A DNA stretch of 64,000 bases from an uncultured Duncaniella sp. (GTDB lineage: Bacteria; Bacteroidota; Bacteroidia; Bacteroidales; Muribaculaceae). Under the pieces are notes generated by a model that worked only from the letters and a program-made list of their open reading frames with translations, had not been told where the DNA came from and did not search any database. The DNA is taken from assembly GCA_910577255.1 (NCBI GenBank), contig CAJTMH010000003.1, positions 1 to 64,000 on the forward strand. Reading direction: 5' to 3'. A program made the position numbers and the translations under genes. Shown here in pieces: positions 1 through 9,672 of this stretch (position 1 is the stretch's first letter; each line of letters begins with the position of its first letter).

Positions 1-676
<676 letters not shown>

Positions 677-845
677 TGGGAGCAATCCCGAAACAAACAA
701 TAAAAAGAGTCGCGTAGGACATCACAGCACGGCAAACGACGACAAAGCCTCTGGAAATAGGATTTACCGAGTTTGGACTTGCGGCTTCCAGGCCCTGCTC
801 CTTACCTTACAACGCCGGTATACAGACCGGTGGATAAACGCACTA

Positions 846-952
<107 letters not shown>

Positions 953-956
953 CTAC

Positions 957-1000
957 GAGAGCCGGAGACTTCGAAAGAAGCCCTCCGGCTCTCTTTTTTT
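957..1000 (+). terminator. Intrinsic terminator of the rRNA operon
   Basis: A perfect 11-bp stem (gagagccggag 957-967 with ctccggctctc 983-993) is followed directly by a run of seven or more T. It lies just after the 5S gene, so it should end rRNA transcription. Confidence 0.95.
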
Positions 1001-1124
1001 ATACCCCATAGGCACTGTTACATATTTCTGCACGTGACAATGCTGTTATGTAGGGATTCCAATGCACTGAATCCGAGTGGAATGGGAGCGAAGTGCCCGA
1101 GGTGCAACAATTTAGGGCTTTTTA

Positions 1125-1155
1125 TTTGTGAATACATAAAAATATTGTACTTTTG
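1125..1155 (+). promoter_or_regulatory. Bacteroidetes-type promoter for the lpxD operon
   Basis: A -33 element TTTG (1125-1128) and a -7 element TACTTTTG (1148-1155, consensus TAnnTTTG) are separated by 19 bases, which matches the primary sigma factor consensus of Bacteroidetes. Transcription should start near 1162, leaving a leader of about 60 bases before lpxD. Confidence 0.85.
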
Positions 1156-1221
1156 CATGAAACTTGGGCCTGATTGTCGGGCTATGTATAAATTTATTAC
1201 CATCAGCAAAGTAACTATTAA

Positions 1222-2244
1222 ATGGAATTGACTGCCGCACAACTCGCTGCACTTGTCAATGGACAGGTGGAGGGCGATGAAAATGTGAAAGTTAGTACGT
1301 TTGCCAAAATAGAAGAGGGGCATCCCGGTGCACTCTCTTTTCTTGCCAATCCTAAATATACTCATTTTATTTATTCTACCGAGTCTTCAGTCGTGCTGGT
1401 CCGCAAGGATTTCGTGGCTGAGGAGCCGGTAAAGGCCACTCTTGTACGTGTGGATGATCCCTATGCCACTGTGGCACATCTTCTTGACATGGTGTCGAAG
1501 ATGAGCCAGGTGGAGAAGCGCAGAGTGGAGCAGCCTTCGTTTGTATCGGAAGGTGTGGAAGTGCCTGAGGATGCGTATGTGGGCGCTTTTGCTTATATCG
1601 GCAAGGGAGTGAAGCTCGGCAAGGGAGTGAAAATCTATCCGCAGGTCTATATTGGAGATAATTCCGAGGTGGGCGAAGGTACTATCCTCTATGCCGGTGT
1701 CAAGATTTATCAGGGCTGCAAGGTTGGCCGATACTGTATTTTACATTCAGGTGCCGTGATTGGAGCTGACGGATTCGGTTTTGCTCCTGTGGATGGCCAT
1801 TATGAGAAGATTCCTCAGACCGGTAATGTGGTGATTGAGGATGATGTGGAGATCGGCGCCAACACAACAGTTGACCGTGCAATGATGGGTGCAACCCATA
1901 TCGGCAAGGGTGTGAAGCTTGATAATCTCATTCAGGTGGCTCATAACTGCTCGATAGGTGACAACACTGTTATGGCTGCACAGGTGGGCATAGCCGGTTC
2001 TGCGAAAATAGGTAAGCAATGTATGGTCGGCGGCCAGGTAGGATTCGTTGGGCATATCGCTATTGCTGACGGCACGCACATCGGTGCACAGAGCGGCGTG
2101 ACTAAGGCAACGAAGCCCGGTGACAGAGTGATGGGTGCGCCCGCCGTGGAGATGGGCGAGTATGCCCGAAGCCTTGTGCACATGAAGAAACTTGGCTCTC
2201 TCTACGACCGAGTGAAGGAACTGGAGAAAAAGGTGGGGAAATAG
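1222..2244 (+). CDS. lpxD: UDP-3-O-acylglucosamine N-acyltransferase LpxD
   Basis: LpxD transfers a 3-hydroxyacyl chain from acyl carrier protein to the free amine of UDP-3-O-acylglucosamine, the third committed step of lipid A synthesis in the cytoplasm. The 340-residue length is normal. The N-terminal 100 residues form the uridine-binding domain. From about residue 115 hexapeptide repeats (IGxxxxIG type) build the left-handed beta helix. The catalytic histidine corresponds to His241 in QVAHN, and a charged helix (DRVKELEKK) closes the C-terminus as in the family trimer. It is the first gene of the lpxD-lpxC/fabZ-lpxA cluster and has its own promoter about 70 bases upstream. The ATG at 1222 gives the expected family N-terminus. 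Confidence 0.97.
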   Translation: MELTAAQLAALVNGQVEGDENVKVSTFAKIEEGHPGALSFLANPKYTHFIYSTESSVVLVRKDFVAEEPVKATLVRVDDPYATVAHLLDMVSKMSQVEKRRVEQPSFVSEGVEVPEDAYVGAFAYIGKGVKLGKGVKIYPQVYIGDNSEVGEGTILYAGVKIYQGCKVGRYCILHSGAVIGADGFGFAPVDGHYEKIPQTGNVVIEDDVEIGANTTVDRAMMGATHIGKGVKLDNLIQVAHNCSIGDNTVMAAQVGIAGSAKIGKQCMVGGQVGFVGHIAIADGTHIGAQSGVTKATKPGDRVMGAPAVEMGEYARSLVHMKKLGSLYDRVKELEKKVGK

Positions 2245-2336
2245 TAGGACTTGATGAATACAATTTAGCGTGAAGGTGCTGAATCCTGCTCCTTGATGCT
2301 TTGAATATGTAATTTGAAAATAATAAAACACAATAT

Positions 2337-3719
2337 ATGAATCAAAGAACACTTAATGGGGAATTTTCCCTGAAAGGAAAAGGATTGCATACCGGGCTTG
2401 AAATCGAGGCCCGCTTCCTTCCGGCTCCTGAGAACCACGGCTATAAATTCAAGCGCGTCGACCTTGAGGGCGAGCCTGTGATAGATGCTCTTGCCGAGAA
2501 TGTGGTAGCAACTAACAGAGGTACGGTTATAGCCAAAGGAGAGGCCCGCGTGTCTACTATAGAGCATGCTCTTGCTGCCCTCTATGCCGCCGGTATCGAC
2601 AACTGCCTTATTGAGGTGAATGCTCCTGAGCTTCCTATCCTCGACGGCAGCGCGAAGCTCTATTGCGACGAAATCGAAAAAGTCGGAATCAAGGAGCAGA
2701 ATGCCGATAAGGATTTTTATTATATTAAGTCAAAAGTAGAGGTGCGCGACGACACAACCGGCGCTTCTATCCTTGTGCTCCCCGATGATGATTTCTCGGT
2801 GGATGTGAAGATTGATTTCGATTCAGTGGTGCTGAACAACCAGTTTGCTTCACTGGAACATATAGATGATTTCAAGGATCAGGTAGCTGCGAGCCGCACA
2901 TTTGTTTTCGTGCGTGAAATAGAGCCTCTGGTAAAGAATAATCTCATCAAGGGTGGTGACCTTGAGAATGCCATAGTAATCTATGACAGTCCGATGGAAC
3001 AGGCTGAACTTGACCGTCTGGCCGACCTGATGAATGTGCCCCACAAGGGAGTGAGCGAGTTCGGCTACATCAATGATATACCTCTGACTTCGGAGAATGA
3101 GCCCGCACGCCATAAGCTCCTTGACATCCTGGGCGATATAGCTCTCATCGGCCGTCCGCTGAAGGGTCGTATCATTGCCACTCGTCCGGGCCACTCCATC
3201 AACACTACCTTCGCCAAGAAGATTCGTCGCGAAATCAAACACCAGGAGGTACAGGCTCCCATCTACAATCCTAACAAGGAGCCGCTGATGGATAACAACC
3301 GCATCCGCGAGATGCTTCCTCACCGCTATCCGTTCCTTTTGGTCGACAAGATTATCGAAAAGGGTACCAACTACATAGTAGGTGTGAAGAATATCACTGC
3401 CAATGAGCCTTTCTTCCAGGGCCATTTCCCTCAGGAACCGGTGTTGCCGGGTGTGCTCCAGGTTGAGGCTATGGCGCAGACCGGTGGCATACTCGTGCTT
3501 AGCGGTCTTGACGAACCCGAACGTTATTCTACTTACTTCATGAAGATCGACAACGTGAAGTTCCGCCAGAAGGTTGTGCCGGGCGATACTCTGATTTTCC
3601 ATGTATCGTTCATGACCGAGCTCCGTCGCGGTTGCGCCATGATGAAGGGTTATGCTTTTGTCGGCGAAAAGATCGTGACTGAATGTGAGTTTATGGCACA
3701 GATTATCAAGAATAAGTAA
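2337..3719 (+). CDS. lpxC/fabZ: Bifunctional UDP-3-O-acyl-GlcNAc deacetylase / 3-hydroxyacyl-ACP dehydratase (LpxC-FabZ fusion)
   Basis: This is a fusion of two enzymes. Residues 1 to about 310 are LpxC, the zinc deacetylase that commits UDP-acyl-GlcNAc to lipid A. Zinc ligands are visible as His77 (STIEHALAAL), His259 and Asp263 (HKLLDILGD). Residues from about 315 to 460 are FabZ, the hot-dog-fold dehydratase of fatty-acid elongation, with LPHRYPFLLVD, catalytic His363 in GHFPQ and Glu377 in VEAMAQ. The fusion is known in Bacteroidetes and couples lipid A commitment to supply of hydroxyacyl-ACP. It lies 92 bases after lpxD and 19 bases before lpxA, so the three are probably cotranscribed. 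A weak -7-like TAATTTG near 2310 could give an internal start. Confidence 0.97.
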   Translation: MNQRTLNGEFSLKGKGLHTGLEIEARFLPAPENHGYKFKRVDLEGEPVIDALAENVVATNRGTVIAKGEARVSTIEHALAALYAAGIDNCLIEVNAPELPILDGSAKLYCDEIEKVGIKEQNADKDFYYIKSKVEVRDDTTGASILVLPDDDFSVDVKIDFDSVVLNNQFASLEHIDDFKDQVAASRTFVFVREIEPLVKNNLIKGGDLENAIVIYDSPMEQAELDRLADLMNVPHKGVSEFGYINDIPLTSENEPARHKLLDILGDIALIGRPLKGRIIATRPGHSINTTFAKKIRREIKHQEVQAPIYNPNKEPLMDNNRIREMLPHRYPFLLVDKIIEKGTNYIVGVKNITANEPFFQGHFPQEPVLPGVLQVEAMAQTGGILVLSGLDEPERYSTYFMKIDNVKFRQKVVPGDTLIFHVSFMTELRRGCAMMKGYAFVGEKIVTECEFMAQIIKNK

Positions 3720-3738
3720 AACTTAGCAATTTCAAGAA

Positions 3739-4515
3739 ATGAAACAACCTTTAGCCTACGTACATCCTGCCGCCAAGATTCACCCCAGCGTGGTGATTGA
3801 TCCCTTTGTGACTATTGATCAGAACGTGGAGATCGGCGAAGGTACCCGCATCGGGTCGAATGTGACCATCATGGAGGGTGCCCGCATAGGCAAAAATTGT
3901 ACCATATATCCCGGTGCCGTGATCTCAGGTCCTCCACAGGACTTGAAATTCAAGGGCGAGGAGACTGTCGCTATCATCGGTGACAACACCGTGATACGTG
4001 AATGTGTGACCATCCACCGTGGCACTGCCTCTAAGGGTAAGACTGTGGTGGGCAGCAACTGTCTCATCATGGCTTATTGCCATGTAGCCCATGACTGTGT
4101 GGTGGGCGACAATGTCATCATGTCGAATGCCGTGCAGATAGCAGGCGAGGTGGTGATTGACGACTATGCTGTCATAGGTGGCGGCGCTCTCATCCATCAG
4201 TTCTGCCACATCGGTTCGCATGTGATGCTCCAGGGTGGTGCTTTGGTCAATAAGGATGTGCCTCCGTATGTGAAGGCCGGCCGTGAGCCTCTGGCTTATG
4301 CCGGGGTTAACTCGATAGGTCTGCGTCGCCGTGGATTCACCAACGAGACTATCCGTGACATCCAGGAGACTTACCGCTATCTGTACCTGTCGGGTCTGAA
4401 TAACTCTGACGCTATTGAGCGTATCGAGGCTGAGCTGCCTGCGACGAAGGAGCGCGACGAGATAATACTTTTCGTGCGCAATTCGAAGCGTGGAATCATT
4501 CGCGGCTACGTGTAA
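3739..4515 (+). CDS. lpxA: UDP-N-acetylglucosamine acyltransferase LpxA
   Basis: LpxA catalyses the first, reversible step of lipid A synthesis, moving 3-hydroxyacyl from ACP to the 3-OH of UDP-GlcNAc. The 258-residue protein is full length. Hexapeptide repeats run from residue 10 to about 185. The catalytic histidine is His118 in CHVAHDC, next to the conserved His115. The C-terminal helical region contains the usual NSIGLRRRGF segment. It follows lpxC/fabZ by 19 bases, giving the lpxD-lpxC/fabZ-lpxA order that places all three early acyl-transfer and deacetylation steps in one operon. Confidence 0.97.
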   Translation: MKQPLAYVHPAAKIHPSVVIDPFVTIDQNVEIGEGTRIGSNVTIMEGARIGKNCTIYPGAVISGPPQDLKFKGEETVAIIGDNTVIRECVTIHRGTASKGKTVVGSNCLIMAYCHVAHDCVVGDNVIMSNAVQIAGEVVIDDYAVIGGGALIHQFCHIGSHVMLQGGALVNKDVPPYVKAGREPLAYAGVNSIGLRRRGFTNETIRDIQETYRYLYLSGLNNSDAIERIEAELPATKERDEIILFVRNSKRGIIRGYV

Positions 4516-4598
4516 ATGCCGGGGCGATTCGGCCCATGTGCAGAAAAGCAGGAGATTGACCTGCGTTAGTATTGCTTATTTGTTAAAAACTTGAGATT

Positions 4599-5576
4599 AT
4601 GAGGACGCTTCTCTCCATCCTCTTACTGATATCAGGCACCTTTGTGACGGCTCTGCCGGGCACGGAGGTGCCTTTTAACGGTAAGACCGGTGCCGGATTG
4701 CGCAGCGCTATAGCTGAGTCTGGCCGGTTGACGCGTGTGGCCCGCAAGGGTGAGCTGTCAGGCTCTGTTTATGACCCTTTTGACGGAAGGACTGTGAATG
4801 TGGTTTCGGGTGTGCTTCCTGATGGTTACGCCTGGGGAGAACTTGTCCCTGCCGCCTGGTGGGAGGACAGCGGTATGTATGGCGACACGGTCGGGTGTGA
4901 TTTGTACAATCTGTTCCCGCTTAACAGAGATGTGGTGACTTTTCGCCGTGACCTTGTGCCGGGATGGGTGGAGGATGTGGTATTCGCCAACGGCCGTTGG
5001 AGTGCAGGATATTCGGAAGTGGTCCCGGTGGGAGCTGTTGAGTATTATATGCCTCCAGAGGAATTTAGAGGCCACCTTGCGCGTGTGTTTTTCTATATGG
5101 CTGTGATGTATCCGGCGAGAGTATGGAGCGCGCGAGGGTTTATGATGATGACCGGTGAGGCTTATCCAGGGCTCAACGAGTATGCCAGAGGATTACTTAT
5201 GGAATGGCATGAGGCTTTCCCGGTTAGTGACGTCGAGAGAACCAAGAATGATGTCGTTGCCACTCTGCAAGGCAATCGGAATCCTTTTGTCGACTATCCT
5301 GATCTTGCGTCGTATCTGTGGGGTGAAAAGGCCGGTGATGCTTTTGTGGTGGAAGGTGAAAGAGTGCCATTGCATGGTGTCTACAGATTGTCGGACGCGT
5401 GGATTGACCTTGTGTCGCCGGATGTGCCGCAGGATGCTGTCTGGTCGGTGGACGGTGTGGTGTCGCAGAGTGATTGTTATAAGCCGTCGGAGCTTGGTTT
5501 AGGTTGGCATGAGCTGGCGTATGAGTGTGATGGTGGGAATGAGAAGGGATATCTACGAATCCGAGTGGTTGAGTAG
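4599..5576 (+). CDS. Secreted endonuclease I-like protein with degenerate catalytic motif
   Basis: The N-terminus is a signal peptide (MRTLLSILLLISGTFVTALP). Residues of about 25-245 align by eye with the endonuclease I family (EndA/Vvn, His-Me finger). The family hallmark QGNRNPFVDYPDLASYLWG is intact near 247-265, and the ARVFFYM and LLMEWHE segments match. The active-site motif WEHVVPA/REHxxPxSW, however, reads WGELVPAAWW here, so the catalytic histidine is absent. The second motif DLHHLxP/DLYNLxP reads DLYNLFP, with the metal-binding Asn kept. The C-terminal 70 residues look like an Ig-like beta domain. Loss of the His suggests a non-nuclease or a nucleic-acid binding role in the periplasm or outside the cell. 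It follows lpxA by 83 bases on the same strand but is not part of lipid A synthesis. Confidence 0.75.
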   Translation: MRTLLSILLLISGTFVTALPGTEVPFNGKTGAGLRSAIAESGRLTRVARKGELSGSVYDPFDGRTVNVVSGVLPDGYAWGELVPAAWWEDSGMYGDTVGCDLYNLFPLNRDVVTFRRDLVPGWVEDVVFANGRWSAGYSEVVPVGAVEYYMPPEEFRGHLARVFFYMAVMYPARVWSARGFMMMTGEAYPGLNEYARGLLMEWHEAFPVSDVERTKNDVVATLQGNRNPFVDYPDLASYLWGEKAGDAFVVEGERVPLHGVYRLSDAWIDLVSPDVPQDAVWSVDGVVSQSDCYKPSELGLGWHELAYECDGGNEKGYLRIRVVE

Positions 5577-5620
5577 AGAGGATGCCTGGTAAAAAAGTGT
5601 AATGATAAAAATCGGATGAT

Positions 5621-6124
5621 ATGTATGGATTGAGATTTTGGCTTAAGATGATAGTTGTGTTTGTCGGTGTGGCTGTGTGCGGTTGTGATAGGGCGGAGGG
5701 TCCGGTGCGCACCGAAGGGCCGGAAACCGGCGGTAACGGTGAAGGTGGAGGTACACGACCGGGTGGGGCCGGCGGTGACGGTTGGCTTTCAGGTGAACTT
5801 GCTGATGGAGTGTGGCGCTGTACGGGAGGCTCGGTCAATCTGCGTTATGACCGTGGGGGTGTGTTGGTGAAAGTGGGGCGGGAAGGTGACGACCGGAGTC
5901 TGCGACGTGTGGTGTGGAGCGACCTTGACGGCACGGAAAGAGTGGAGCTGGTGTATGCGGCTCCCGGTGCCGATTCTGTGGCGAGGGTGGCCGTTATGAA
6001 GGTCAACGGTGTGGAATGTGAGGTGGTCCGTATGGGCATGAAAAAGACCTCGGAGGATGCCGTGTGGTATCTGTTGAACACAGCGTCGACCGGGGTCGAT
6101 TATATGGTTGTGGTTCCCGAATGA
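5621..6124 (+). CDS. Small putative lipoprotein, function unknown
   Basis: This 167-residue protein is not assigned to a family. It has a hydrophobic leader ending in a lipobox-like VAVCGC, so Cys22 is the likely lipidated residue. A Gly/Glu/Thr-rich linker (residues 27-55) follows, then a compact beta-rich domain of about 110 residues ending MVVVPE. It starts 44 bases after the endonuclease-like gene on the same strand and ends only 6 bases before the stop of the oppositely oriented smpB. Base composition is very GC- and GTG-rich, like the gene before it. Confidence 0.6.
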   Translation: MYGLRFWLKMIVVFVGVAVCGCDRAEGPVRTEGPETGGNGEGGGTRPGGAGGDGWLSGELADGVWRCTGGSVNLRYDRGGVLVKVGREGDDRSLRRVVWSDLDGTERVELVYAAPGADSVARVAVMKVNGVECEVVRMGMKKTSEDAVWYLLNTASTGVDYMVVVPE

Positions 6125-6130
6125 GAGGGG

Positions 6131-6583
6131 CTATTTTTCGAAGGCACGAGCTATAGTGCGTTTGTCCTCCCTCTCTTTTATGGACTGGCGTTTGTCGTAT
6201 TCTTTTTTACCCCGGGCTATGCCGATGACGAGTTTGGCAAGGCCTCTGTCGTTAATGAAAAGACGCAGTGGTACTATGGTGTAGCCGGCTTCTTTTCCGG
6301 ACTTTTCGATGCGAGTTATTTCCTTGCGGTTGAGCAGAAGCTTGCGGTCGCGCCTTGCGGCATGATTGTTATAGGTGCCGTAGAAGTATTCAGCGATATA
6401 CATGTTTTTCACCCAGACTTCTCCGTTGTCGACGTAGCAGAATGTGTCGGCGAGTGAAGCTTTGCCTTGGCGCAGGGATTTGATCTCGGTGCCTGTTAGG
6501 ACGAGACCTGCGGTAAAGGTGTCGGAGATGGCGTAATCGTAGGTGGCGCGTTTGTTTTTTATGTTGATTTCCTTGGGATTCAT
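6131..6583 (-). CDS. smpB: SsrA-binding protein SmpB
   Basis: SmpB binds the tRNA-like domain of tmRNA and brings it to stalled ribosomes for trans-translation. The 150-residue length is typical. Family motifs are visible: the N-terminal IxNKRAxxDY segment, the [13 protein letters not shown] core, the [19 protein letters not shown] stretch, and the lysine-rich C-terminal tail ([15 protein letters not shown]) that inserts into the mRNA channel. It is convergent with the lipoprotein gene. A membrane protein gene lies upstream on the same strand with a gap of about 34 bases. Confidence 0.97.
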   Translation of the reverse strand: MNPKEINIKNKRATYDYAISDTFTAGLVLTGTEIKSLRQGKASLADTFCYVDNGEVWVKNMYIAEYFYGTYNNHAARRDRKLLLNRKEITRIEKSGKEAGYTIVPLRLFINDRGLAKLVIGIARGKKEYDKRQSIKEREDKRTIARAFEK

Positions 6584-6617
6584 GTGGGGTATGGAAGAGG
6601 GGAGTGAATAGCTTGTG

Positions 6618-7163
6618 TTAGAGTATTATGGAGAAGAGGAGATAGAAAAAGTAGGGAGGGAGCAGGACACCGAGGATAGCGATGAGCATGAATATGCCTG
6701 TACGCGGTGCGGATACCTGGAGGTAGGCTGTTGCTTTCCACTGGATGAGTGCCACATAGAGAGGGAGGAAGAAGAGCATCATTGATGTGACCGGCAGACA
6801 GTTGAGGATGAGGGATATGAGTGACAGCAGACCGAGTGTGTAGAGGACGAATGTGTCGGCCCTGCGCTGGTCATAACGTCCTGTGAGAGTACGCTCGAGG
6901 AGGACTGACAGGATGAATGTGCCGAAGAAATATGAGATGAAGTAGCACAGGAAAGTGACTATCATGCGCATGAAAAGGAGGAGGAAGGGGAGATGGGTGT
7001 GGTAGATCCCCTGGACGAAGACGCTCACTGACGCTATGGCGATGAGTGGATAGAAGCCTGACGAGGCTATGGCACGCGGTGTGTCATTGGCGCGTGCTAT
7101 GTCCTCCCATCCGTTGCCGGGGGAGAGGATGAGCTGAAAGAGGTGGCGGAGATAGCGTTGCAT
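6618..7163 (-). CDS. Yip1-like integral membrane protein
   Basis: This protein of about 181 residues has five hydrophobic segments and an N-terminal amphipathic stretch ([22 protein letters not shown]) typical of bacterial Yip1/YIF1-type membrane proteins. Their function is generally unknown. An upstream ATG would add 27 residues (7244). The -7 promoter element at 7190-7197 lies inside that extension and would place the transcription start at about 7183, so the ATG at 7163 is preferred. It probably shares a transcript with smpB, 34 bases downstream. No catalytic residues are evident. Confidence 0.7.
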   Translation of the reverse strand: MQRYLRHLFQLILSPGNGWEDIARANDTPRAIASSGFYPLIAIASVSVFVQGIYHTHLPFLLLFMRMIVTFLCYFISYFFGTFILSVLLERTLTGRYDQRRADTFVLYTLGLLSLISLILNCLPVTSMMLFFLPLYVALIQWKATAYLQVSAPRTGIFMLIAILGVLLPPYFFYLLFSIIL

Positions 7164-7189
7164 GATGCGTTGTGTAGGTTTTGGATGTG

Positions 7190-7221
7190 CAAAATTACAT
7201 AGAATCGTGGAGATATGCAAG
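7190..7221 (-). promoter_or_regulatory. Promoter for the Yip1-like gene and smpB
   Basis: On the minus strand, CTTG (7218-7221) and TAATTTTG (7190-7197, matching TAnnTTTG) are separated by 20 bases. The predicted start near 7183 decides the start codon choice of the gene at 6618-7163. Confidence 0.75.
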
Positions 7222-7288
7222 TTGGGGAGCACCGTGGGTGACAAGGGGCGGATGTAGAAAAGTTTTTGGTTAATTAATGGAGGGGATG

Positions 7289-7319
7289 TTGGTCAGTCGG
7301 GGAAAAATGAGTACTTTTG
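7289..7319 (+). promoter_or_regulatory. Promoter for the DUF3127 gene
   Basis: TACTTTTG (7312-7319) fits TAnnTTTG, and TTG at 7289-7291 lies 20 bases upstream. The expected leader is about 50 bases. Confidence 0.75.
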
Positions 7320-7376
7320 TAGAGGCTATCGAAGATTGCCTCACTGATACCAAGCAAAATTCAATAAGATATAATA

Positions 7377-7772
7377 ATGGAAATAACAGGAAAAATCATA
7401 GTGGCTCTCCCGGAAGTGGGGGGCACTTCGCAGAAGGGTAATGCCTGGAAGAAGCGCGAATATGTGCTTGAGACTATGGAGACTTATCCCCGCAAGGTGT
7501 TTTTTAACTTTTTCGGCGACCGCGTGGACCAGTTCCCTCTCCAGGTGGGACAGGTAGTGAAGCTGAGCTTTGACATTGACAGCCGCGAATATAATGGCCG
7601 TTGGTATGTAGAGGTCCGTGCGTGGAAGGCTGAGGATGCAAGCGCTGCAGCTCCTGCTCCTGCCTATGGCCCTGCCACCCAGATGCCTCAGGGCTATGCA
7701 GCTCCCTCGGCAGCTCCTGCGCCTCCGGCTCCTGATTTGGCTCCGAGCCCCACTGACGACCTTCCTTTCTAA
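7377..7772 (+). CDS. DUF3127 (OB-fold) protein with SSB-like acidic tip
   Basis: The N-terminal 85 residues (MEITGKIIVALPE... to ...RWYVEVRAWK) match DUF3127, a Bacteroidetes family with predicted OB fold. A flexible Ala/Pro-rich linker of about 40 residues follows, and the protein ends in DDLPF. This layout of OB fold, disordered linker and short acidic tip ending Pro-Phe is the same as in single-stranded DNA-binding protein SSB, where the tip recruits replication and repair enzymes. A DNA-binding or SSB-accessory role is therefore plausible, but it is inferred from architecture only. The gene is monocistronic, between its own promoter and a hairpin terminator. Confidence 0.8.
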   Translation: MEITGKIIVALPEVGGTSQKGNAWKKREYVLETMETYPRKVFFNFFGDRVDQFPLQVGQVVKLSFDIDSREYNGRWYVEVRAWKAEDASAAAPAPAYGPATQMPQGYAAPSAAPAPPAPDLAPSPTDDLPF

Positions 7773-7798
7773 GAAGAGAGTCATAACAATGATATTTT

Positions 7799-7842
7799 AG
7801 GACGGTTTTATCCCATGTTGGATAGAATCGTCCTTTCTTTTT
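7799..7842 (+). terminator. Intrinsic terminator after the DUF3127 gene
   Basis: A 15-bp stem (7799-7813 with 7820-7834, including two G-U pairs) is followed by a T-rich run (ttcttttt). Confidence 0.85.
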
Positions 7843-7890
7843 GTCCCATGGAGTAGGGCGGGCTCCGGCGGATGGATTGACGTGGATATA

Positions 7891-7931
7891 AAATGACCCG
7901 GACTTAGGCGTGGTGCCGAGGAGTCCGGGTC
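7891..7931 (-). terminator. Intrinsic terminator after fabF
   Basis: An inverted repeat gacccggact / agtccgggtc (7895-7904 and 7922-7931) is followed on the minus strand by attttat. It lies about 30 bases after the fabF stop, facing the DUF3127 terminator. Confidence 0.8.
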
Positions 7932-7959
7932 GGTGTCAGTTGAGTATATGCTCTATGGA

Positions 7960-9228
7960 TCAGGCTTCGTATTTCTTCACGATTACGGTGGCGTTGTGGC
8001 CTCCGAAGCCGAATGAGTTGGAGAGGGCTGCTCTCACGGGACGGTTTTCAGCTTTGTTGAATGTGAAGTTAAGCGTGTAGTCGATGTTTTCGTCGTTGTC
8101 GCCATCTTCGTGGTTGATGGTGGGGGGAACGATGTCGTTCTGTACGGCGAGGGTTGAGAACATTGCCTCGAGTGCGCCGGTAGCGCCGAGGAGGTGTCCT
8201 GTCATTGACTTTGTTGAGCTGATGTTGAGCTTGTGAGCCTGGTCGCCGAATACTTCGACGATAGCCTTGACTTCTGAGATGTCGCCTACGGGGGTTGAAG
8301 TTCCGTGAACGTTGATGTAGTCGATATCCTCGGGCTTCATGCCTGCATCATCGAGGGCGTTTTTCATCGAGAGGATTGCTCCGAGGCCTTCGGGATGTGT
8401 GGCAGTGAGGTGATATGCGTCGGCGCTCATGCCACCGCCGGCAACTTCGGCGTAGATTTTAGCACCGCGAGCCTTGGCGTGTTCGAGTTCCTCGAGGATG
8501 AGGACTACGGAGCCTTCGCCCATCACGAATCCGTCGCGTGATGCGCTGAATGGACGTGATGCGCGTTCGGGATCGTCATTGCGGGTTGAGAGGGCGTGCA
8601 TAGAGTTGAAGCCACCCACACCTGCGGGATAGATAGCAGCTTCCGCACCGCCGGTTACGATAGCGTCGGCTTTGCCGAGACGTATGAGGTTGAAAGCGTC
8701 GATGATGGCGTTGTTGGAAGAGGCGCATGCTGACACAACACCAAAGTTAGGACCGTGGAAGTGGTAGTCCATTGAGATGTGTCCTGATGCGATGTCGGCA
8801 ATCATCTTGGGGATGAAGAATGGGTTGTATTTGGGACCCTGTTCGGCTCCGTTGAGGGCGAAGTAGCCTGCTTCTTCCTCGAATGTGTGGAGGCCACCGA
8901 TTCCAGCGGCGACGATTACGCCTACGCGGTTGCGGTCAAGGTTGGGTGCTTGTTCTAATCCGGAGTCGGCCACAGCCTGGCGGGCAGCCACCATGGCATA
9001 CTGAGCGTAGAGGTCGAGCTGACGGAGTTTTTTGCGGTCGAAATGGTCATTAGGGTTGTAGCCTTTGACCTCGCATGCGAATTGGGTCTTGAATTTGGAG
9101 GCATCGAAATGGGTGATGGGTCCTGCTCCGCTTTTACCGGCTACGGCGTTGTTCCAGGTGGTTTCTACGTCGTTGCCGAGGGGAGTGATGGCTCCGAGAC
9201 CGGTTATAACAACTCTTTTTAATTCCAT
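7960..9228 (-). CDS. fabF: Beta-ketoacyl-ACP synthase II
   Basis: FabF condenses malonyl-ACP with a growing acyl-ACP in type II fatty-acid synthesis. The 422-residue thiolase-fold protein begins with the typical RVVITGLGAITPLG. The catalytic triad is visible: Cys168 (VVSACASSNNAI), His308 (NVHGTSTPVGD) and His345, with the structural Lys340 (STKSMTGHLLGA). The glycine-rich C-terminal NSFGFGGHNA is intact. It is downstream of acpP on the same strand with a 140-base gap that holds a hairpin, so fabF may receive attenuated read-through from the acpP promoter. Confidence 0.97.
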   Translation of the reverse strand: MELKRVVITGLGAITPLGNDVETTWNNAVAGKSGAGPITHFDASKFKTQFACEVKGYNPNDHFDRKKLRQLDLYAQYAMVAARQAVADSGLEQAPNLDRNRVGVIVAAGIGGLHTFEEEAGYFALNGAEQGPKYNPFFIPKMIADIASGHISMDYHFHGPNFGVVSACASSNNAIIDAFNLIRLGKADAIVTGGAEAAIYPAGVGGFNSMHALSTRNDDPERASRPFSASRDGFVMGEGSVVLILEELEHAKARGAKIYAEVAGGGMSADAYHLTATHPEGLGAILSMKNALDDAGMKPEDIDYINVHGTSTPVGDISEVKAIVEVFGDQAHKLNISSTKSMTGHLLGATGALEAMFSTLAVQNDIVPPTINHEDGDNDENIDYTLNFTFNKAENRPVRAALSNSFGFGGHNATVIVKKYEA

Positions 9229-9278
9229 TTGAAGTGTTTTCTTTAGCGAGGAGATGAGAGGTGGTTATAATTGAGAAG

Positions 9279-9313
9279 AAGGCTCCACCGCGCTGTGTGG
9301 CGTGGGGAGCCTT
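9279..9313 (-). promoter_or_regulatory. Hairpin between acpP and fabF
   Basis: An inverted repeat aaggctcc (9279-9286) / ggagcctt (9306-9313) lies in the acpP-fabF gap. On the minus strand only a weak pyrimidine run (cttctc) follows, so it looks like a leaky terminator or an RNA-processing site that could set the high ACP:FabF expression ratio. Confidence 0.5.
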
Positions 9314-9369
9314 TTGGCTCGGTCAGGCATGCCTGCTTTTAGGGCTGGCTTGCGCGGGTTTGACCGTGA

Positions 9370-9609
9370 TTACTTGTTGGTGTTAGCCTCGATGTAAGCG
9401 ATAGCGTCGTTTACAGTGCCGATTTTCTCAGCCTGATCATCGGGGATAGTGATTCCAAATTCTTTCTCAAATTCCATGATGAGTTCAACGGTGTCGAGGC
9501 TGTCTGCGCCAAGATCTTTGGTGAATTCTGCGGTTTCGGTTACTTCATTTTCGTCAACACCGAGCTTATCAACGATGATAGCTTTAACTCGTGATGCAAT
9601 TTCAGACAT
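9370..9609 (-). CDS. acpP: Acyl carrier protein
   Basis: A 79-residue acidic four-helix protein with the phosphopantetheine attachment motif [13 protein letters not shown]. Ser37 is the attachment site. It carries acyl intermediates to FabF, FabZ, LpxA and LpxD, all of which are also encoded in this window. It is the first gene of the acpP-fabF pair, and a TACCTTTG -7 element lies about 64 bases upstream of the ATG. Confidence 0.97.
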   Translation of the reverse strand: MSEIASRVKAIIVDKLGVDENEVTETAEFTKDLGADSLDTVELIMEFEKEFGITIPDDQAEKIGTVNDAIAYIEANTNK

Positions 9610-9672
9610 AGTTTTAAAAGTGTTATTGATTAGTAATTTCTATTTCAGAATGCAAATTTTACATTTACGGTG

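Noticed and set aside
2850..3602. A 250-codon open frame antisense to lpxC/fabZ, and a similar one at 10224-10958.
   Set aside because: Both lie opposite strongly supported genes, show no family motifs, and reflect codon bias of the sense gene.
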